64,000 bases of DNA, from assembly GCA_963774075.1 (NCBI GenBank), contig CAVZDP010000003.1:310001-374000 (forward strand), read 5' to 3'. The notes beneath the pieces were generated by a model. That model worked only from the letters and a program-made list of their open reading frames with translations. It searched no databases and was not told the origin of the DNA. The stretch comes from JBBQNR01 sp963774075. Its GTDB lineage: Bacteria; Actinomycetota; Thermoleophilia; Solirubrobacterales; JBBDJG01. Made by a program: the position numbers and the translations under genes. Below are positions 51,093 through 59,494 of the stretch, piece after piece; the first letter of the stretch is position 1, and each line of letters begins with the position of its first letter.

Positions 51093-51788
51093 CTAGGTGG
51101 AGGTACCCGCTGGGACCTCGTCGGTTACCTCTCCCTCGGTGAAGCCCGCCTTCGAAGCGTCCTGCAAGGCGAGGGCTCGGCGAACGTGCCAGACCCTTTG
51201 CAAGACCGTCAGCGCGGTCAGCGCTGCCATCACGTAGATCGCCGGTGCAAGCAACTCGAAGTCGCCTATCCCTGCCCCCTTGGCGAACACTAGACCGGCT
51301 GACAGCAAGACCACCCGGACCGGCCGGGTCGCAAATCCTACCTTGCACTCGACTCCGATGGCTTCCGCCCGGGCCCGTGTGTAGCTGACCATGAGCGAGC
51401 CCAGCACGACCAGCACGGTCGCCGCCACCGCGAGCTCGTCGTCGCGGGAGGCGAAATAGGCGGCGATCGCGGTCAGCACGAGGCCTTCCTCGATGCGGTC
51501 GAGCGTCGAGTCCAGAAAGGCGCCGAAGGGCGTGCCCTTGCCGGACATGCGCGAGTAGCGGCCGTCGAGCGTGTCCATCAGGCTGCCTGCGATGAACGTG
51601 ACGCCGGCAAGGAAGAAGAGGCGCTGGGTCACGAGCACGGCTGCGGCGACGTTCAGGACCAGGCCGGTCATCGAGATCGCGTTCGGCGTCAGCCGCGACT
51701 CGATCAGCCGGTCGCGCATCATCAGTCGTAGCTCCGCAGGCGAAGCGCCACCGAGCTCGCGCCGGCGAGGCGGGGTGGGACCTGACAT
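51093..51788 (-). CDS. CDP-alcohol phosphatidyltransferase (likely phosphatidylinositol-phosphate synthase)
   Basis: 231 residues with about six membrane helices. The signature D-x2-D-G-x2-A-R-x8-G-x3-D-x3-D is present as DTLDGRYSRMSGKGTPFGAF then LDSTLD, with Ser in place of Ala. LTPNAISMTGLVLN before it is also typical. These enzymes join CDP-diacylglycerol to an alcohol; next to ino1, inositol 3-phosphate is the probable acceptor (inference). A phosphatidylglycerol-phosphate synthase is the alternative. The ATG overlaps the upstream stop by one base (TGATG). Confidence 0.85.
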   Translation of the reverse strand: MSGPTPPRRRELGGASPAELRLMMRDRLIESRLTPNAISMTGLVLNVAAAVLVTQRLFFLAGVTFIAGSLMDTLDGRYSRMSGKGTPFGAFLDSTLDRIEEGLVLTAIAAYFASRDDELAVAATVLVVLGSLMVSYTRARAEAIGVECKVGFATRPVRVVLLSAGLVFAKGAGIGDFELLAPAIYVMAALTALTVLQRVWHVRRALALQDASKAGFTEGEVTDEVPAGTST

Positions 51789-52630
51789 CAGGCCGTCGCC
51801 GCAGCCGATTCCGGGCGCCAGGACCAGGCGGCCGGGCGCACCCTCGACAGCACCGTCCTGGCTGCCACCGCTGCTACCACCGCAACCGCCGCGCCGACCG
51901 CACCGTCGAACCACCAGTGATTGCCGGTGACGATCACGACCAGCGTGACCAGCGCCGGGTAGACGGCCCAGGCGACCTTGAGCGCGCGGTGGCGAACCAG
52001 CAGGACCGCCGGCACCGCGATCATCAGCGAGAACGCGACGTGCATGCTCGGCACGGCGGCGTAGGGGTTGAAGAAGAGCGTCACGAACGCCGAGTCGTGG
52101 CGGACGTCGGCGTAGTAGGCGATCGTGTCGACGAACCCGAGCTCCGGGAAGAAGCGCGGCGGCGCGGTCGGCATCGCCAGGTAACCGACCAACGCGAGGC
52201 CCATCGCGACCATGAACATGTTGCGCACGAAATAGAAGTGCTCGTTGCGCCGCAGGTACAGCCAGACGAGGAAACCAGTGGTCACCACGAAGTGCGAGTT
52301 GACGTACATCAGGTTCGCGAGGTCGACGAGGAAGCGCTGGCCCATCACCCAAGCCTGGAGCCCCTGCTCGAAGGAGAGTCCCAGACCCTCCTCCAGGTCC
52401 ACTATGTGCCGCGCGTTCGCGAACGCCTGCGCCGTGTTGCCCTCGGACACCCCGCGCACGGTCTCGTAGCAGAGGTCAGCGAAGGCGAACAGCGCTATCT
52501 GGCGCAGTGCGTCGGGCCATCCCTTCGGAAGCCAGGCGCTGCCGGAGTCGCCGCTGCCGCGGGCGCTGCGCAGGTATACGAGCGCCGATACCGCCAGCAG
52601 CAGCAGCAGGAACAAGAGGAGGCGAGGCAC
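51788..52630 (-). CDS. PAP2-type membrane enzyme resembling AUR1/inositol-phosphoryl transferase
   Basis: 280 residues with six to seven helices. The PAP2_3 (AUR1-like) marks are AVPSMHVAFSLMIAVPAVLL near residue 193 and VTGNHWWFDGAVGA near 238, with the catalytic His residues in place, and a preceding FPELGFVDTIAYY lumenal loop. Eukaryotic AUR1 moves inositol phosphate from phosphatidylinositol to ceramide; bacterial relatives are poorly studied. Coupling to the CDP-alcohol transferase and closeness to ino1 suggest inositol-lipid remodelling (inference). GTG start. Confidence 0.8.
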   Translation of the reverse strand: MPRLLLFLLLLLAVSALVYLRSARGSGDSGSAWLPKGWPDALRQIALFAFADLCYETVRGVSEGNTAQAFANARHIVDLEEGLGLSFEQGLQAWVMGQRFLVDLANLMYVNSHFVVTTGFLVWLYLRRNEHFYFVRNMFMVAMGLALVGYLAMPTAPPRFFPELGFVDTIAYYADVRHDSAFVTLFFNPYAAVPSMHVAFSLMIAVPAVLLVRHRALKVAWAVYPALVTLVVIVTGNHWWFDGAVGAAVAVVAAVAARTVLSRVRPAAWSWRPESAAATA

Positions 52631-52650
52631 GGCCCGATGGTATCTAAAGC

Positions 52651-52713
52651 CCTCCCGGCCCTTTGGGCCGCGGGAGGCGCCTGGGCGGCGGTCTGCGGGC
52701 CTCTCGGGCCCGC
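52651..52713 (-). terminator. Two tandem GC hairpins after the 52715 gene
   Basis: gcgggcc-tctcg-ggcccgc (52695-52713) lies right at the stop of the minus-strand gene; 18 bp on is cctcccg-gccctttgggc-cg-cgggagg (52651-52677). On the minus strand the second is followed by gggctttag, a weak T-run. Probably a terminator or attenuator before the PAP2 gene. Confidence 0.5.
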
Positions 52714-52714
52714 G

Positions 52715-54340
52715 CTACGAGGCCGGCAGGCAGTCCTCGCGCCAGCCGGTCGCCGAGCGCTCCGCCCGGGAGAGCGAGAAGTCGATGGAGACCCGCACCA
52801 GACCGGGCCGGTCGGCCCGCACGAGCGTCCAGCGATCGGCGTTGCCGACGCATCCGTAACCGGCGCTCAGCTTCCAGAAGGGCGTGGCCCGCACGCGCAC
52901 GACGAACCGGCCCGGCTCGCGCACCCGCAGAACGAAGGCCTCCGGCTCGAGGCTCACCAGGCGACCGCGAGCGCCGTCGCGGCCCTGCACGAGAGGAACG
53001 GCGTTGCGCACCCGGTACACGCGCCAGTGCGCGAGCGTCGCGACCGGTCGCAGGTAGGAAGGCCCGGATCGGATCAGCTGCCACTCGTCGCGAGCGGAGT
53101 AGTCGGGGCGCGCGTCGGGAAGCGCGACGAAGCGGATGCTGTTCTGCTGCAACCAGCGGCGGTACGTTCGGTGCGTCAGCTGCTCCTCGTAGAAGAGACC
53201 GTTGCGAGTGCGGTCGAGCTGTCGCAGCCACCCCCGCGCGAGCTCGAAGTCGGGAGCCAGATACGCGGTCTCCCAGTGGCCGGCGGTGAACGGCACCTCG
53301 ATGCGGGCGTGCTCACCTCCGTTGGCGCGCAGCCAGCTCGCCAGCGGCTCGTAGTAGGCCTGCTTGGTTGATGCGTCTCCCACGCTTTGCGCGACGTCAC
53401 GAACGGCCGGCTGCAGCTGCCACCAGAGGCTGCCCGCCAACACGAGCATCACGGCGGGCGTGACGAGCCGAACGCCACGCGAGAGCAGCGCGGCAGCCAC
53501 GACCGGGCCGCCGAAGAGCGCTCCGAGCCGAGTCGCGTTGCCGCCGAGCGGGTTCGGTATCAGCCAGACGAGCGTGCCTACCAGTAGGTAGGCGACGATC
53601 ACCGCGCGCAGCTCCCGCTCCGCGGCTAGGCCACGAGTCACGTAGAGCGCGCCCCCGCACCAGAGCGGCAGCGCGATCCAGGCGGAGAAGCTGAACGGCT
53701 CGCGCCCCGCCTCCCCGAACACCAGGTTGAGGATGGCGACCGGACCGAGTGCCGCGACCACGACGCCGAGCGGCGCGAGCTTTCGAGGAGAGCTGGAAGC
53801 GAGGGCGCCGATTCCGATCACCCCCGCCAGGAACGCCGCGGCGACGGGGCTCGCGAGCGCGCAGGTCAGGGCGGCCGCGATGACGAGCCAGCGGCGGCCG
53901 AGCTGGAGCGCGCGCAGGCTGGCAAGCCCGAAGGCGACGCCGAGCGCGAAGCTGAGCCGGCCGCTGGCGAGCATCGTTGCCGCTCCGGCGGCGAACCACA
54001 GCGTCGCCGGACGGGCCTCCGCGCCCCAGCGCTCGAGCACGACGCGGTCGAAGAGATACGTGCTGGCGAGGACCGCCAACGCCCCGACCACGCTCGCGCC
54101 GACCAACGCCGCGAGCGGCGGGAACAGCACGCTGTGCGTGAGCACGTAGTGGCCGCCGTACCAGCCCGCGTTCCAGAGGCCGAATCCCGTGCGCTCGAAG
54201 AGCTCAGCGCGGTAGACGTGCGCGGCGAGGTCGCGTACGTGCGGGTTCCACGCGACCAGGCCGGCAACGAGAAACGCGCTGAGGGAGACCGCGGGAAGCC
54301 AGCTCGGGCGCTCGAGCGAAGCGCTTCGTGCTCCCGTCAT
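52715..54340 (-). CDS. Large polytopic membrane protein with extracytoplasmic C-terminal domain
   Basis: 541 residues. About nine to ten helices lie in residues 15-320 (for example LSAFLVAGLVAWNP, AALVGASVVGALAVLAS, LRAVIVAYLLVGTLVWLI). A soluble domain of about 220 residues follows: ARIEVPFTAGHWETAYLAPDFELARGW, NSIRFVALPDARPDYS, and a beta-rich end with FVLRVREPGRFVVRVRATPFW. An HVYRAELFERTGFGLWNAGWYGGH loop after helix 1 recalls GT-C transferases, but the Asp/Glu signature is not clear. I do not assign a family. ATG at 54340 is preferred to a GTG 12 codons upstream. Confidence 0.7.
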   Translation of the reverse strand: MTGARSASLERPSWLPAVSLSAFLVAGLVAWNPHVRDLAAHVYRAELFERTGFGLWNAGWYGGHYVLTHSVLFPPLAALVGASVVGALAVLASTYLFDRVVLERWGAEARPATLWFAAGAATMLASGRLSFALGVAFGLASLRALQLGRRWLVIAAALTCALASPVAAAFLAGVIGIGALASSSPRKLAPLGVVVAALGPVAILNLVFGEAGREPFSFSAWIALPLWCGGALYVTRGLAAERELRAVIVAYLLVGTLVWLIPNPLGGNATRLGALFGGPVVAAALLSRGVRLVTPAVMLVLAGSLWWQLQPAVRDVAQSVGDASTKQAYYEPLASWLRANGGEHARIEVPFTAGHWETAYLAPDFELARGWLRQLDRTRNGLFYEEQLTHRTYRRWLQQNSIRFVALPDARPDYSARDEWQLIRSGPSYLRPVATLAHWRVYRVRNAVPLVQGRDGARGRLVSLEPEAFVLRVREPGRFVVRVRATPFWKLSAGYGCVGNADRWTLVRADRPGLVRVSIDFSLSRAERSATGWREDCLPAS

Positions 54341-54399
54341 AGACCGGCAAGGATAACCCTGAGTCCGGCCCGGCACAGCCTGGCCGGTGGCGCGCGGCC

Positions 54400-55128
54400 G
54401 TGGCGCTAGCGTTCCCCGCAGTGGCAGAAGCTCCTCGCCGGCCCCGCACGAGAGCTCCCGATCGCCGCCGGCTGCGTGCGGTCCGCGACCGCCTGCGCGC
54501 CTACTACGCGCGCCCCCGCAACGAGCCCCACCACGCGCCGTTGGACGAACTCGTGCTCACGATCCTGTCTCAGAACACCAACGACCGCAACCGCGACGTG
54601 GCGTACACCCGCCTTCGCGAGCGGTTTCCCACCTGGGAGACGGTCGCCTCGGCGCCCGCCGCGGAGGTCGAGGAGGCGATCCGCCCCGGCGGCATCTCGA
54701 AGGTCAAGTCGGAGCGCATCCAGCAGGTGCTGGCGCTCATCGAGCACGAGTGCGGGAGCCTCGACCTGTCCTGGCTCGAGAGCGCTCCGCGCGAGCGAGC
54801 GCTCGAGTTCCTCGAGGACCTGCCGGGAGTGGGAAGGAAGACGGCGGCGTGCGTGCTGCTCTTCTCGTACGACCGCCCCGAGGTGCCGGTGGACACCCAC
54901 GTCTACCGCGTGGCGACCAGGCTCGGCCTGGTGCGCGAGCGGGCGCCGTTCGAGGAGGCGCACGAGGCGCTGCGCAAGCTCACGGACCCGGGTGACGCAT
55001 ACGAGGTCCACGTGAACCTGCTCAGGCACGGGAGGCGGCTGTGCAGGCCACAGCAGCCTCTGTGCGGGGAGTGTCCCCTCCTGCGCCTGTGCCCCTACGG
55101 AAGGGCGTTTCACGATCTGCCACAATAA
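54400..55128 (+). CDS. nth: Endonuclease III-type DNA glycosylase
   Basis: 242 residues. Helix-hairpin-helix LPGVGRKTAACVLLF with the catalytic Lys near residue 147, the catalytic Asp in VPVDTHVYRVATRLG near 167, and a C-x6-C-x2-C-x5-C Fe-S cluster at the end (CRPQQPLCGECPLLRLC). It removes oxidised pyrimidines during base-excision repair. The start is GTG at 54400 or GTG at 54421. The stop lies within an inverted repeat upstream of dnaK. Confidence 0.92.
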   Translation: MALAFPAVAEAPRRPRTRAPDRRRLRAVRDRLRAYYARPRNEPHHAPLDELVLTILSQNTNDRNRDVAYTRLRERFPTWETVASAPAAEVEEAIRPGGISKVKSERIQQVLALIEHECGSLDLSWLESAPRERALEFLEDLPGVGRKTAACVLLFSYDRPEVPVDTHVYRVATRLGLVRERAPFEEAHEALRKLTDPGDAYEVHVNLLRHGRRLCRPQQPLCGECPLLRLCPYGRAFHDLPQ

Positions 55129-55227
55129 GGCTTAGATTTTTTGCCTTTGAACTTCGCAGAGAGGTTCCAAATTCGGAACTTCCTGCAAAACAAGCCTTAA
55201 CTCCCCTACTCAGGAGGTTTTCACAGG
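55126..55227 (+). promoter_or_regulatory. dnaK operon control region
   Basis: A 100-bp A/T-richer stretch. TAAGGCTT (55126-55133) and AAGCCTTA (55192-55199) are a perfect 8-bp inverted repeat 58 bp apart. gaggttcc-aaattc-ggaacttc (55161-55182) is a tighter inverted repeat with one mismatch. TTGAAC (55147) could be a -35 box but no good -10 follows. The usual HspR site (CTTGAGT...ACTCAAG) and CIRCE are absent. AGGAGG at about 55212 is a strong ribosome site, 10 bases before the dnaK ATG. Confidence 0.5.
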
Positions 55228-57132
55228 ATGGGAAAGACGATTGGAATCGATCTTGGAACCACGAACTCGTGCATGGCCGTGCTCGAAGGGGGTGAGCCGA
55301 CGGTAATTCCCAACAGGGAAGGCGGGCGAACGACTCCTTCCGTGGTGGCGTTCACTCAGGCAGGCGAGCGCCTGGTGGGCGTGCCGGCCAAGCGCCAGCA
55401 GGTCACCAACCCGGAGAACACGATCTTCTCGATCAAGCGCTTCATGGGCCGCAAGTTCTCCGAGGTCTCCGAGGAGATGACCATCGTGCCCTACAAGGTC
55501 GTGGCCGGGCCGAACGGCGACGTTCTCGTCGAGGCGGCCGGCAAGCAGTACTCGCCGCCGGAGATCTCGGCCATGATCCTCCAGAAGCTGAAGTCCGACG
55601 CCGAGGACTACCTGGGCGAGACGGTCACGGACGCCGTCATCACCGTCCCGGCCTACTTCAACGACTCGCAGCGTCAGGCCACCAAGGACGCCGGCAAGGT
55701 GGCCGGGGTCGGCGTCAAGCGCATCATCAACGAGCCCACCGCGGCGTCGCTGGCCTACGGCCTCGACAAGCAGGCCGACCAGACGATCCTGGTCTGGGAC
55801 CTCGGTGGCGGCACCTTCGACGTATCGATCCTCGAGATCGGCGACGGCGTGTTCGAGGTGAAGGCTACCTCCGGCGACAACCACCTCGGCGGCGACAACT
55901 TCGACAAGACGATCGTCGACTGGCTGGTGTCCGAGTTCAAGAAGTCTCAGGGCATCGACCTCTCGCAGGACCGCATGGCTCTCCAGCGCCTGTACGAGGC
56001 GGCCGAGAAGGCGAAGGTCGAGCTGTCGACCACGCAGGAGACGCAGATCAATCTGCCGTTCGTGACCGCCGACCAGTCGGGTCCAAAGCACCTCGACATG
56101 CGGCTCACGCGCGCGAAGCTCGTCGAGCTCACGTCCGACCTGCTCGACCGCACCGTCGGCCCGACGAGGCAGGCGATGGAGGACGCCGGCGTCACCGGAG
56201 CAGACATCGACCACGTCGTGATGGTCGGCGGAATGACCCGTATGCCCGCCGTGCAGGAGAAGGTCAAGGAGCTCACGGGCAAGGAGCCCCACAGGGGCGT
56301 CAACCCCGACGAGGTCGTCGCCGTCGGCGCGGCGATCCAGGCCGGCGTCCTGGCGGGCGAGGTAAAGGATGTGCTGCTGCTCGACGTGACGCCGCTCTCA
56401 CTCGGCATCGAGACCAAGGGCGGCGTGTTCACGCGCCTGATCGATCGCAACACGACGATCCCGACGCGCAAGTCGGAGATCTTCTCGACGGCTGAGGACA
56501 ATCAGCCGTCGGTCGAGGTGCACGTGCTCCAGGGTGAGCGCGAGATGGCCTCCTACAACAAGTCGCTCGGCAAGTTCCAGCTGACCGGAATCCCGCCGGC
56601 GCCGCGCGGCATCCCCCAGATCGAGGTCACGTTCGACATCGACGCCGACGGCATCCTGCACGTCTCGGCGAAGGACCTCGGTACCGGCACCGAGCAGAAG
56701 ATCGAGATGAAGGCCGGGTCGGGTCTGTCCGAGGGCGACGTCGACCGCATGGTCAAGGACGCCGAGGCGCATGCCGCCGAGGACAAGCGCCAGCGCGAGC
56801 TCGCCGAGGCCCGCAACACCGCCGACAACGCCGCCTACCAGGCCGAGAAGCAGCTATCCGAGTTGGGCGACAAGGTGGATGCGAGCGCCAAGGAGGAGAT
56901 CGAGCGGGCGATCAAGGACTTGCGTGAGACGCTCGAGTCGGAGGATGCCCAGGAGATCCGAAGCAAGACCGAGGCTCTGCAGAGTGCGTTCCACAAGGTC
57001 TCGGAGCAGATGTACCAGGAGGCCGCTGCTCAGAGTCAGCCGGCGGGGAACGGTGCCAGTGCCGATGGTGCCGAGCCCGAGGCCGAAGAGGACGTCGTGG
57101 ACGCGGAGGTTGTCGACGAGGAGAAGAAGTAG
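55228..57132 (+). CDS. dnaK: Chaperone DnaK (Hsp70)
   Basis: 634 residues. KTIGIDLGTTNSCMAVLEGG at the N-terminus, IINEPTAASLAYGLDK near 168, VWDLGGGTFDVSILE near 190, and MVGGMTRMPAVQEKVKEL near 332 are the Hsp70 signatures. The substrate domain (DVTPLSLGIETKGG) and a C-terminal lid ending EEDVVDAEVVDEEKK are present. It folds and protects proteins with GrpE and DnaJ, encoded directly downstream. First gene of the heat-shock operon. Confidence 0.98.
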   Translation: MGKTIGIDLGTTNSCMAVLEGGEPTVIPNREGGRTTPSVVAFTQAGERLVGVPAKRQQVTNPENTIFSIKRFMGRKFSEVSEEMTIVPYKVVAGPNGDVLVEAAGKQYSPPEISAMILQKLKSDAEDYLGETVTDAVITVPAYFNDSQRQATKDAGKVAGVGVKRIINEPTAASLAYGLDKQADQTILVWDLGGGTFDVSILEIGDGVFEVKATSGDNHLGGDNFDKTIVDWLVSEFKKSQGIDLSQDRMALQRLYEAAEKAKVELSTTQETQINLPFVTADQSGPKHLDMRLTRAKLVELTSDLLDRTVGPTRQAMEDAGVTGADIDHVVMVGGMTRMPAVQEKVKELTGKEPHRGVNPDEVVAVGAAIQAGVLAGEVKDVLLLDVTPLSLGIETKGGVFTRLIDRNTTIPTRKSEIFSTAEDNQPSVEVHVLQGEREMASYNKSLGKFQLTGIPPAPRGIPQIEVTFDIDADGILHVSAKDLGTGTEQKIEMKAGSGLSEGDVDRMVKDAEAHAAEDKRQRELAEARNTADNAAYQAEKQLSELGDKVDASAKEEIERAIKDLRETLESEDAQEIRSKTEALQSAFHKVSEQMYQEAAAQSQPAGNGASADGAEPEAEEDVVDAEVVDEEKK

Positions 57133-57138
57133 GGCGCC

Positions 57139-57810
57139 ATGGGATCGCGGAAGAAGCCCCCGCCGGCTACAGGGAAGGGGTCTGCTCCTCACCGTCCTGA
57201 CGGACCCAGCACGTCGCAGACCCCTTCCCCTCCGCCGGCTGACGCCTCTCCCTCGCCCGGCGCGGAGGAAGAGAAGAGAGTGGAGCAAGATTTCGGCGAG
57301 CTGATCGCAGGTCTCGAGAGGGAGCGAGATGAGTATTTGGAGCTGGCGCGGCGGACCAAGGCCGATTTCGAGAACTACCGCAAGCGGGTTGCGGGCGAGG
57401 CGGCCGTGGCCGAGAAGCGCGGGCGAGCGGAGATTGCCCGCGACCTGTTTCCGGCAATCGACAACCTCGATCGCGCTCTTGCGGCCTCGCAGTCGCCGGA
57501 CCAGGGCCCGCCGCCGAACCATCTCGCCGAGGGCGTGCGGCTCGTGCGCGACGAGCTGGCTGACGTGCTGAAGCGAAACGGGGTCGAGAGCTTCGAGCCC
57601 GCCGGCGAGCCGTTCGATCCCCACCAGCACGAGGCGATGATGGTGCGCCCGGCGGGAGCCGATGGCGCGGGCAAGGTGCTCGAAGTGCTCGAGAAGGGAT
57701 ACAGGTCCGACGGCCAGGTCCTGCGACCGGCTCGTGTGGTCGTTGGCGAAGCCGAACAACAGCCGCCTGCGGACGGCAAGCCCGCAGGCGGGTTTGCGGA
57801 AGGGATGTAG
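57139..57810 (+). CDS. grpE: Nucleotide-exchange factor GrpE
   Basis: 223 residues; ATG six bases after dnaK. The N-terminal 45 residues are Pro/Ser/Lys-rich. A coiled coil (LIAGLERERDEYLELARRTK...ENYRKRV) leads to the beta-domain VRLVRDELADVLKRNGVESFEPAGEPFDPHQHEAMM and VLEVLEKGYRSDGQVLRPARVVVGEA. The last 16 residues (PPADGKPAGGFAEGM) are coded by a dispersed 45-bp hairpin element, so the natural end may have been extended by it. It releases ADP from DnaK. Confidence 0.95.
   Translation: MGSRKKPPPATGKGSAPHRPDGPSTSQTPSPPPADASPSPGAEEEKRVEQDFGELIAGLERERDEYLELARRTKADFENYRKRVAGEAAVAEKRGRAEIARDLFPAIDNLDRALAASQSPDQGPPPNHLAEGVRLVRDELADVLKRNGVESFEPAGEPFDPHQHEAMMVRPAGADGAGKVLEVLEKGYRSDGQVLRPARVVVGEAEQQPPADGKPAGGFAEGM
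57763..57807 (+). repeat. 45-bp dispersed hairpin element, copy A, inside grpE
   Basis: ccgcctgcgg, 9-base loop, ccgcaggcgg (perfect 10-bp stem), then gtttgcggaagggatg. The copy at 46777-46821 (minus) matches at 40 of 45 positions with a compensatory change in the stem. It encodes the C-terminus of GrpE up to the codon before the stop, so it sits where a terminator or mRNA processing hairpin could act between grpE and dnaJ. Confidence 0.8.
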
Positions 57811-57818
57811 CTGTTCTG

Positions 57819-58913
57819 GTGCCTGACGACTTCTACAAGACGCTCGGCGTCGAAAAGGGCGCCTCGCAGGAGGAGATCAAGAAGGCCTATCGCGGCCTCG
57901 CCCGCGAGTTGCATCCCGATCGCAACCCCGGCGACGAGCAGGCCGAGGAAAAGTTCAAGCAGGTCCAGGAGGCGTACTCGGTGCTCTCGGACGCCGAGAA
58001 GCGCAAGCAGTACGACGCCGGCGGCATGTACGGCGGTGGCATTCGCTTCGACCCCTCGGCCTTCCGGGGCGCCGGTGGTTTCGGGTCCTTCGGGGACATC
58101 CTGTCCGACCTCTTCGGGCGGGGCGGTGGCAGGGGCGGCGGGCCGATCCGCCAGCCCGGCCACGACCTCGAGACCGAGGTCAGGCTGTCGTTCGACCAGG
58201 CGATGCAGGGCACTCAGGTATCGGTCGCCGTCCCAAAGGATTCGCCCTGCCCGACATGCGGCGGTAGCGGGGCCCGCCCCGGCACCTCGCCTTCCACGTG
58301 CCCCAAGTGCCATGGACGCGGGATCGAGACCGAGGGCCAGGGCATGTTCTCCATCTCGCAGCCGTGCTCGCGCTGCGGCGGGCGTGGAGTCGTGATCGAT
58401 GACCCCTGCCCGACCTGCTCCGGGCGCGGCACCATGCGCGATGTCAAGCGGTATCGCGTCAAGGTGCCGGCCGGCGTGCGCGAGGGCAGCCGCATCAGGC
58501 TGGCCGGAAAGGGTGAGCCGGGCCTCGGCGGCGGCCCTGCGGGCGACCTCTACGTCGTCACGCACGTGGCGCCCTCACACGTCTTCAAGCGCAAGGGCGA
58601 CCACCTGGAGGTGGAGGTGCCGATCACGATCGTCGAGGCGATCCGGGGTGGCACGGTGGAAGTGCCGACGATCGACGCCACGAAGCGCATCCGGGTGCCC
58701 GCCGGCACCAGGGACGGAAGCGTCCAGCGCCTGCGCGGCGAAGGCCCGCCGAAGCTGTCGGGCCGCGGCCGTGGCGACATCCATTACCGCCTCCGCATCG
58801 AGGTCCCGAAGTCGCTCACCGAGGATCAGAAGGCGGCGATCGACCAGCTCGCGGAGGTCATGAACGGCGACCCGCGCGCCGAGCTGCTGGACCGGGCGCG
58901 CAGGGGGAGCTGA
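57819..58913 (+). CDS. dnaJ: Chaperone DnaJ (Hsp40)
   Basis: 364 residues; GTG start eight bases after grpE. J-domain with HPD near residue 32 (ELHPDRNPGD), a Gly/Phe-rich segment (about 70-115), four zinc motifs of CxxCxGxG type (CPTCGGSG, CPKCHGRG, CSRCGGRG, CPTCSGRG), and the C-terminal substrate domains (GDLYVVTHVAPSHVFKRKGDHL). It delivers substrates to DnaK. Confidence 0.97.
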   Translation: MPDDFYKTLGVEKGASQEEIKKAYRGLARELHPDRNPGDEQAEEKFKQVQEAYSVLSDAEKRKQYDAGGMYGGGIRFDPSAFRGAGGFGSFGDILSDLFGRGGGRGGGPIRQPGHDLETEVRLSFDQAMQGTQVSVAVPKDSPCPTCGGSGARPGTSPSTCPKCHGRGIETEGQGMFSISQPCSRCGGRGVVIDDPCPTCSGRGTMRDVKRYRVKVPAGVREGSRIRLAGKGEPGLGGGPAGDLYVVTHVAPSHVFKRKGDHLEVEVPITIVEAIRGGTVEVPTIDATKRIRVPAGTRDGSVQRLRGEGPPKLSGRGRGDIHYRLRIEVPKSLTEDQKAAIDQLAEVMNGDPRAELLDRARRGS

Positions 58914-58918
58914 TCTAC

Positions 58919-59467
58919 GTGGCCAAGCCCAACCAAGACAGGCGCGGCAGCGGCCCCAGGCGATCCCGCGACGTCGCGGACCTCTTCGAGCAGGACCGCG
59001 GCGTGTTCATGATCTCGGTGGCCGCGGAGCTGACGGGCATGCACCCGCAGACGCTACGTGTCTACGAGGCGCGCGGCCTGATCAAGCCGAGCCGTTCGCC
59101 GAAGAAGACGCGCCTGTACTCGCGCGAGGACGTCGAGCTCCTGCGGCGGATCCAGGAGTTGACGACGGAGCTTGGGTTGAACCTGGCCGGCGTCGAGCGC
59201 GTCCTCGAGCTGGAGCAGACGATGAACACGATGCGGGCGCAGCTCGAGGACCTGCAGCGCGAAGCCGACTCCATGCGACGGCAGATGCTCGATGAGATCG
59301 AGGCGGTGCACCGCTCGTACAAGCGCGAGCTCGTTCGCTGGGAGCCCCCGGGTGAGATGCTCCGAGCCGAGGACGCCAAAGCGTTCACGATTCGGGTGGA
59401 GAGAAGCGGCAGCTGGTCTGCCGACACGCCTCCCGACGTCTCGGAGACGGGAAATGCAACCGGATAG
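58919..59467 (+). CDS. hspR: MerR-family heat-shock repressor HspR
   Basis: 182 residues; GTG with GGGGGAG upstream, five bases after dnaJ. The MerR helix-turn-helix reads FMISVAAELTGMHPQTLRVYEARGLIKPSRSPKKTRLYSREDVELLRRIQEL, the HspR type, followed by a coiled coil (LELEQTMNTMRAQLEDLQREADSM). HspR represses the dnaK operon from sites upstream of dnaK. The standard binding consensus is not seen there, so the site may have changed. The 60-residue C-terminal tail is longer than in streptomycete HspR. Confidence 0.93.
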   Translation: MAKPNQDRRGSGPRRSRDVADLFEQDRGVFMISVAAELTGMHPQTLRVYEARGLIKPSRSPKKTRLYSREDVELLRRIQELTTELGLNLAGVERVLELEQTMNTMRAQLEDLQREADSMRRQMLDEIEAVHRSYKRELVRWEPPGEMLRAEDAKAFTIRVERSGSWSADTPPDVSETGNATG

Positions 59468-59494
59468 GTTCACGATCAAATAAGGAGGAGACAG

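Noticed and set aside
55129..55227. CIRCE or standard HAIR operator upstream of dnaK
   Set aside because: Neither consensus is present on reading both strands; only unrelated inverted repeats are found.
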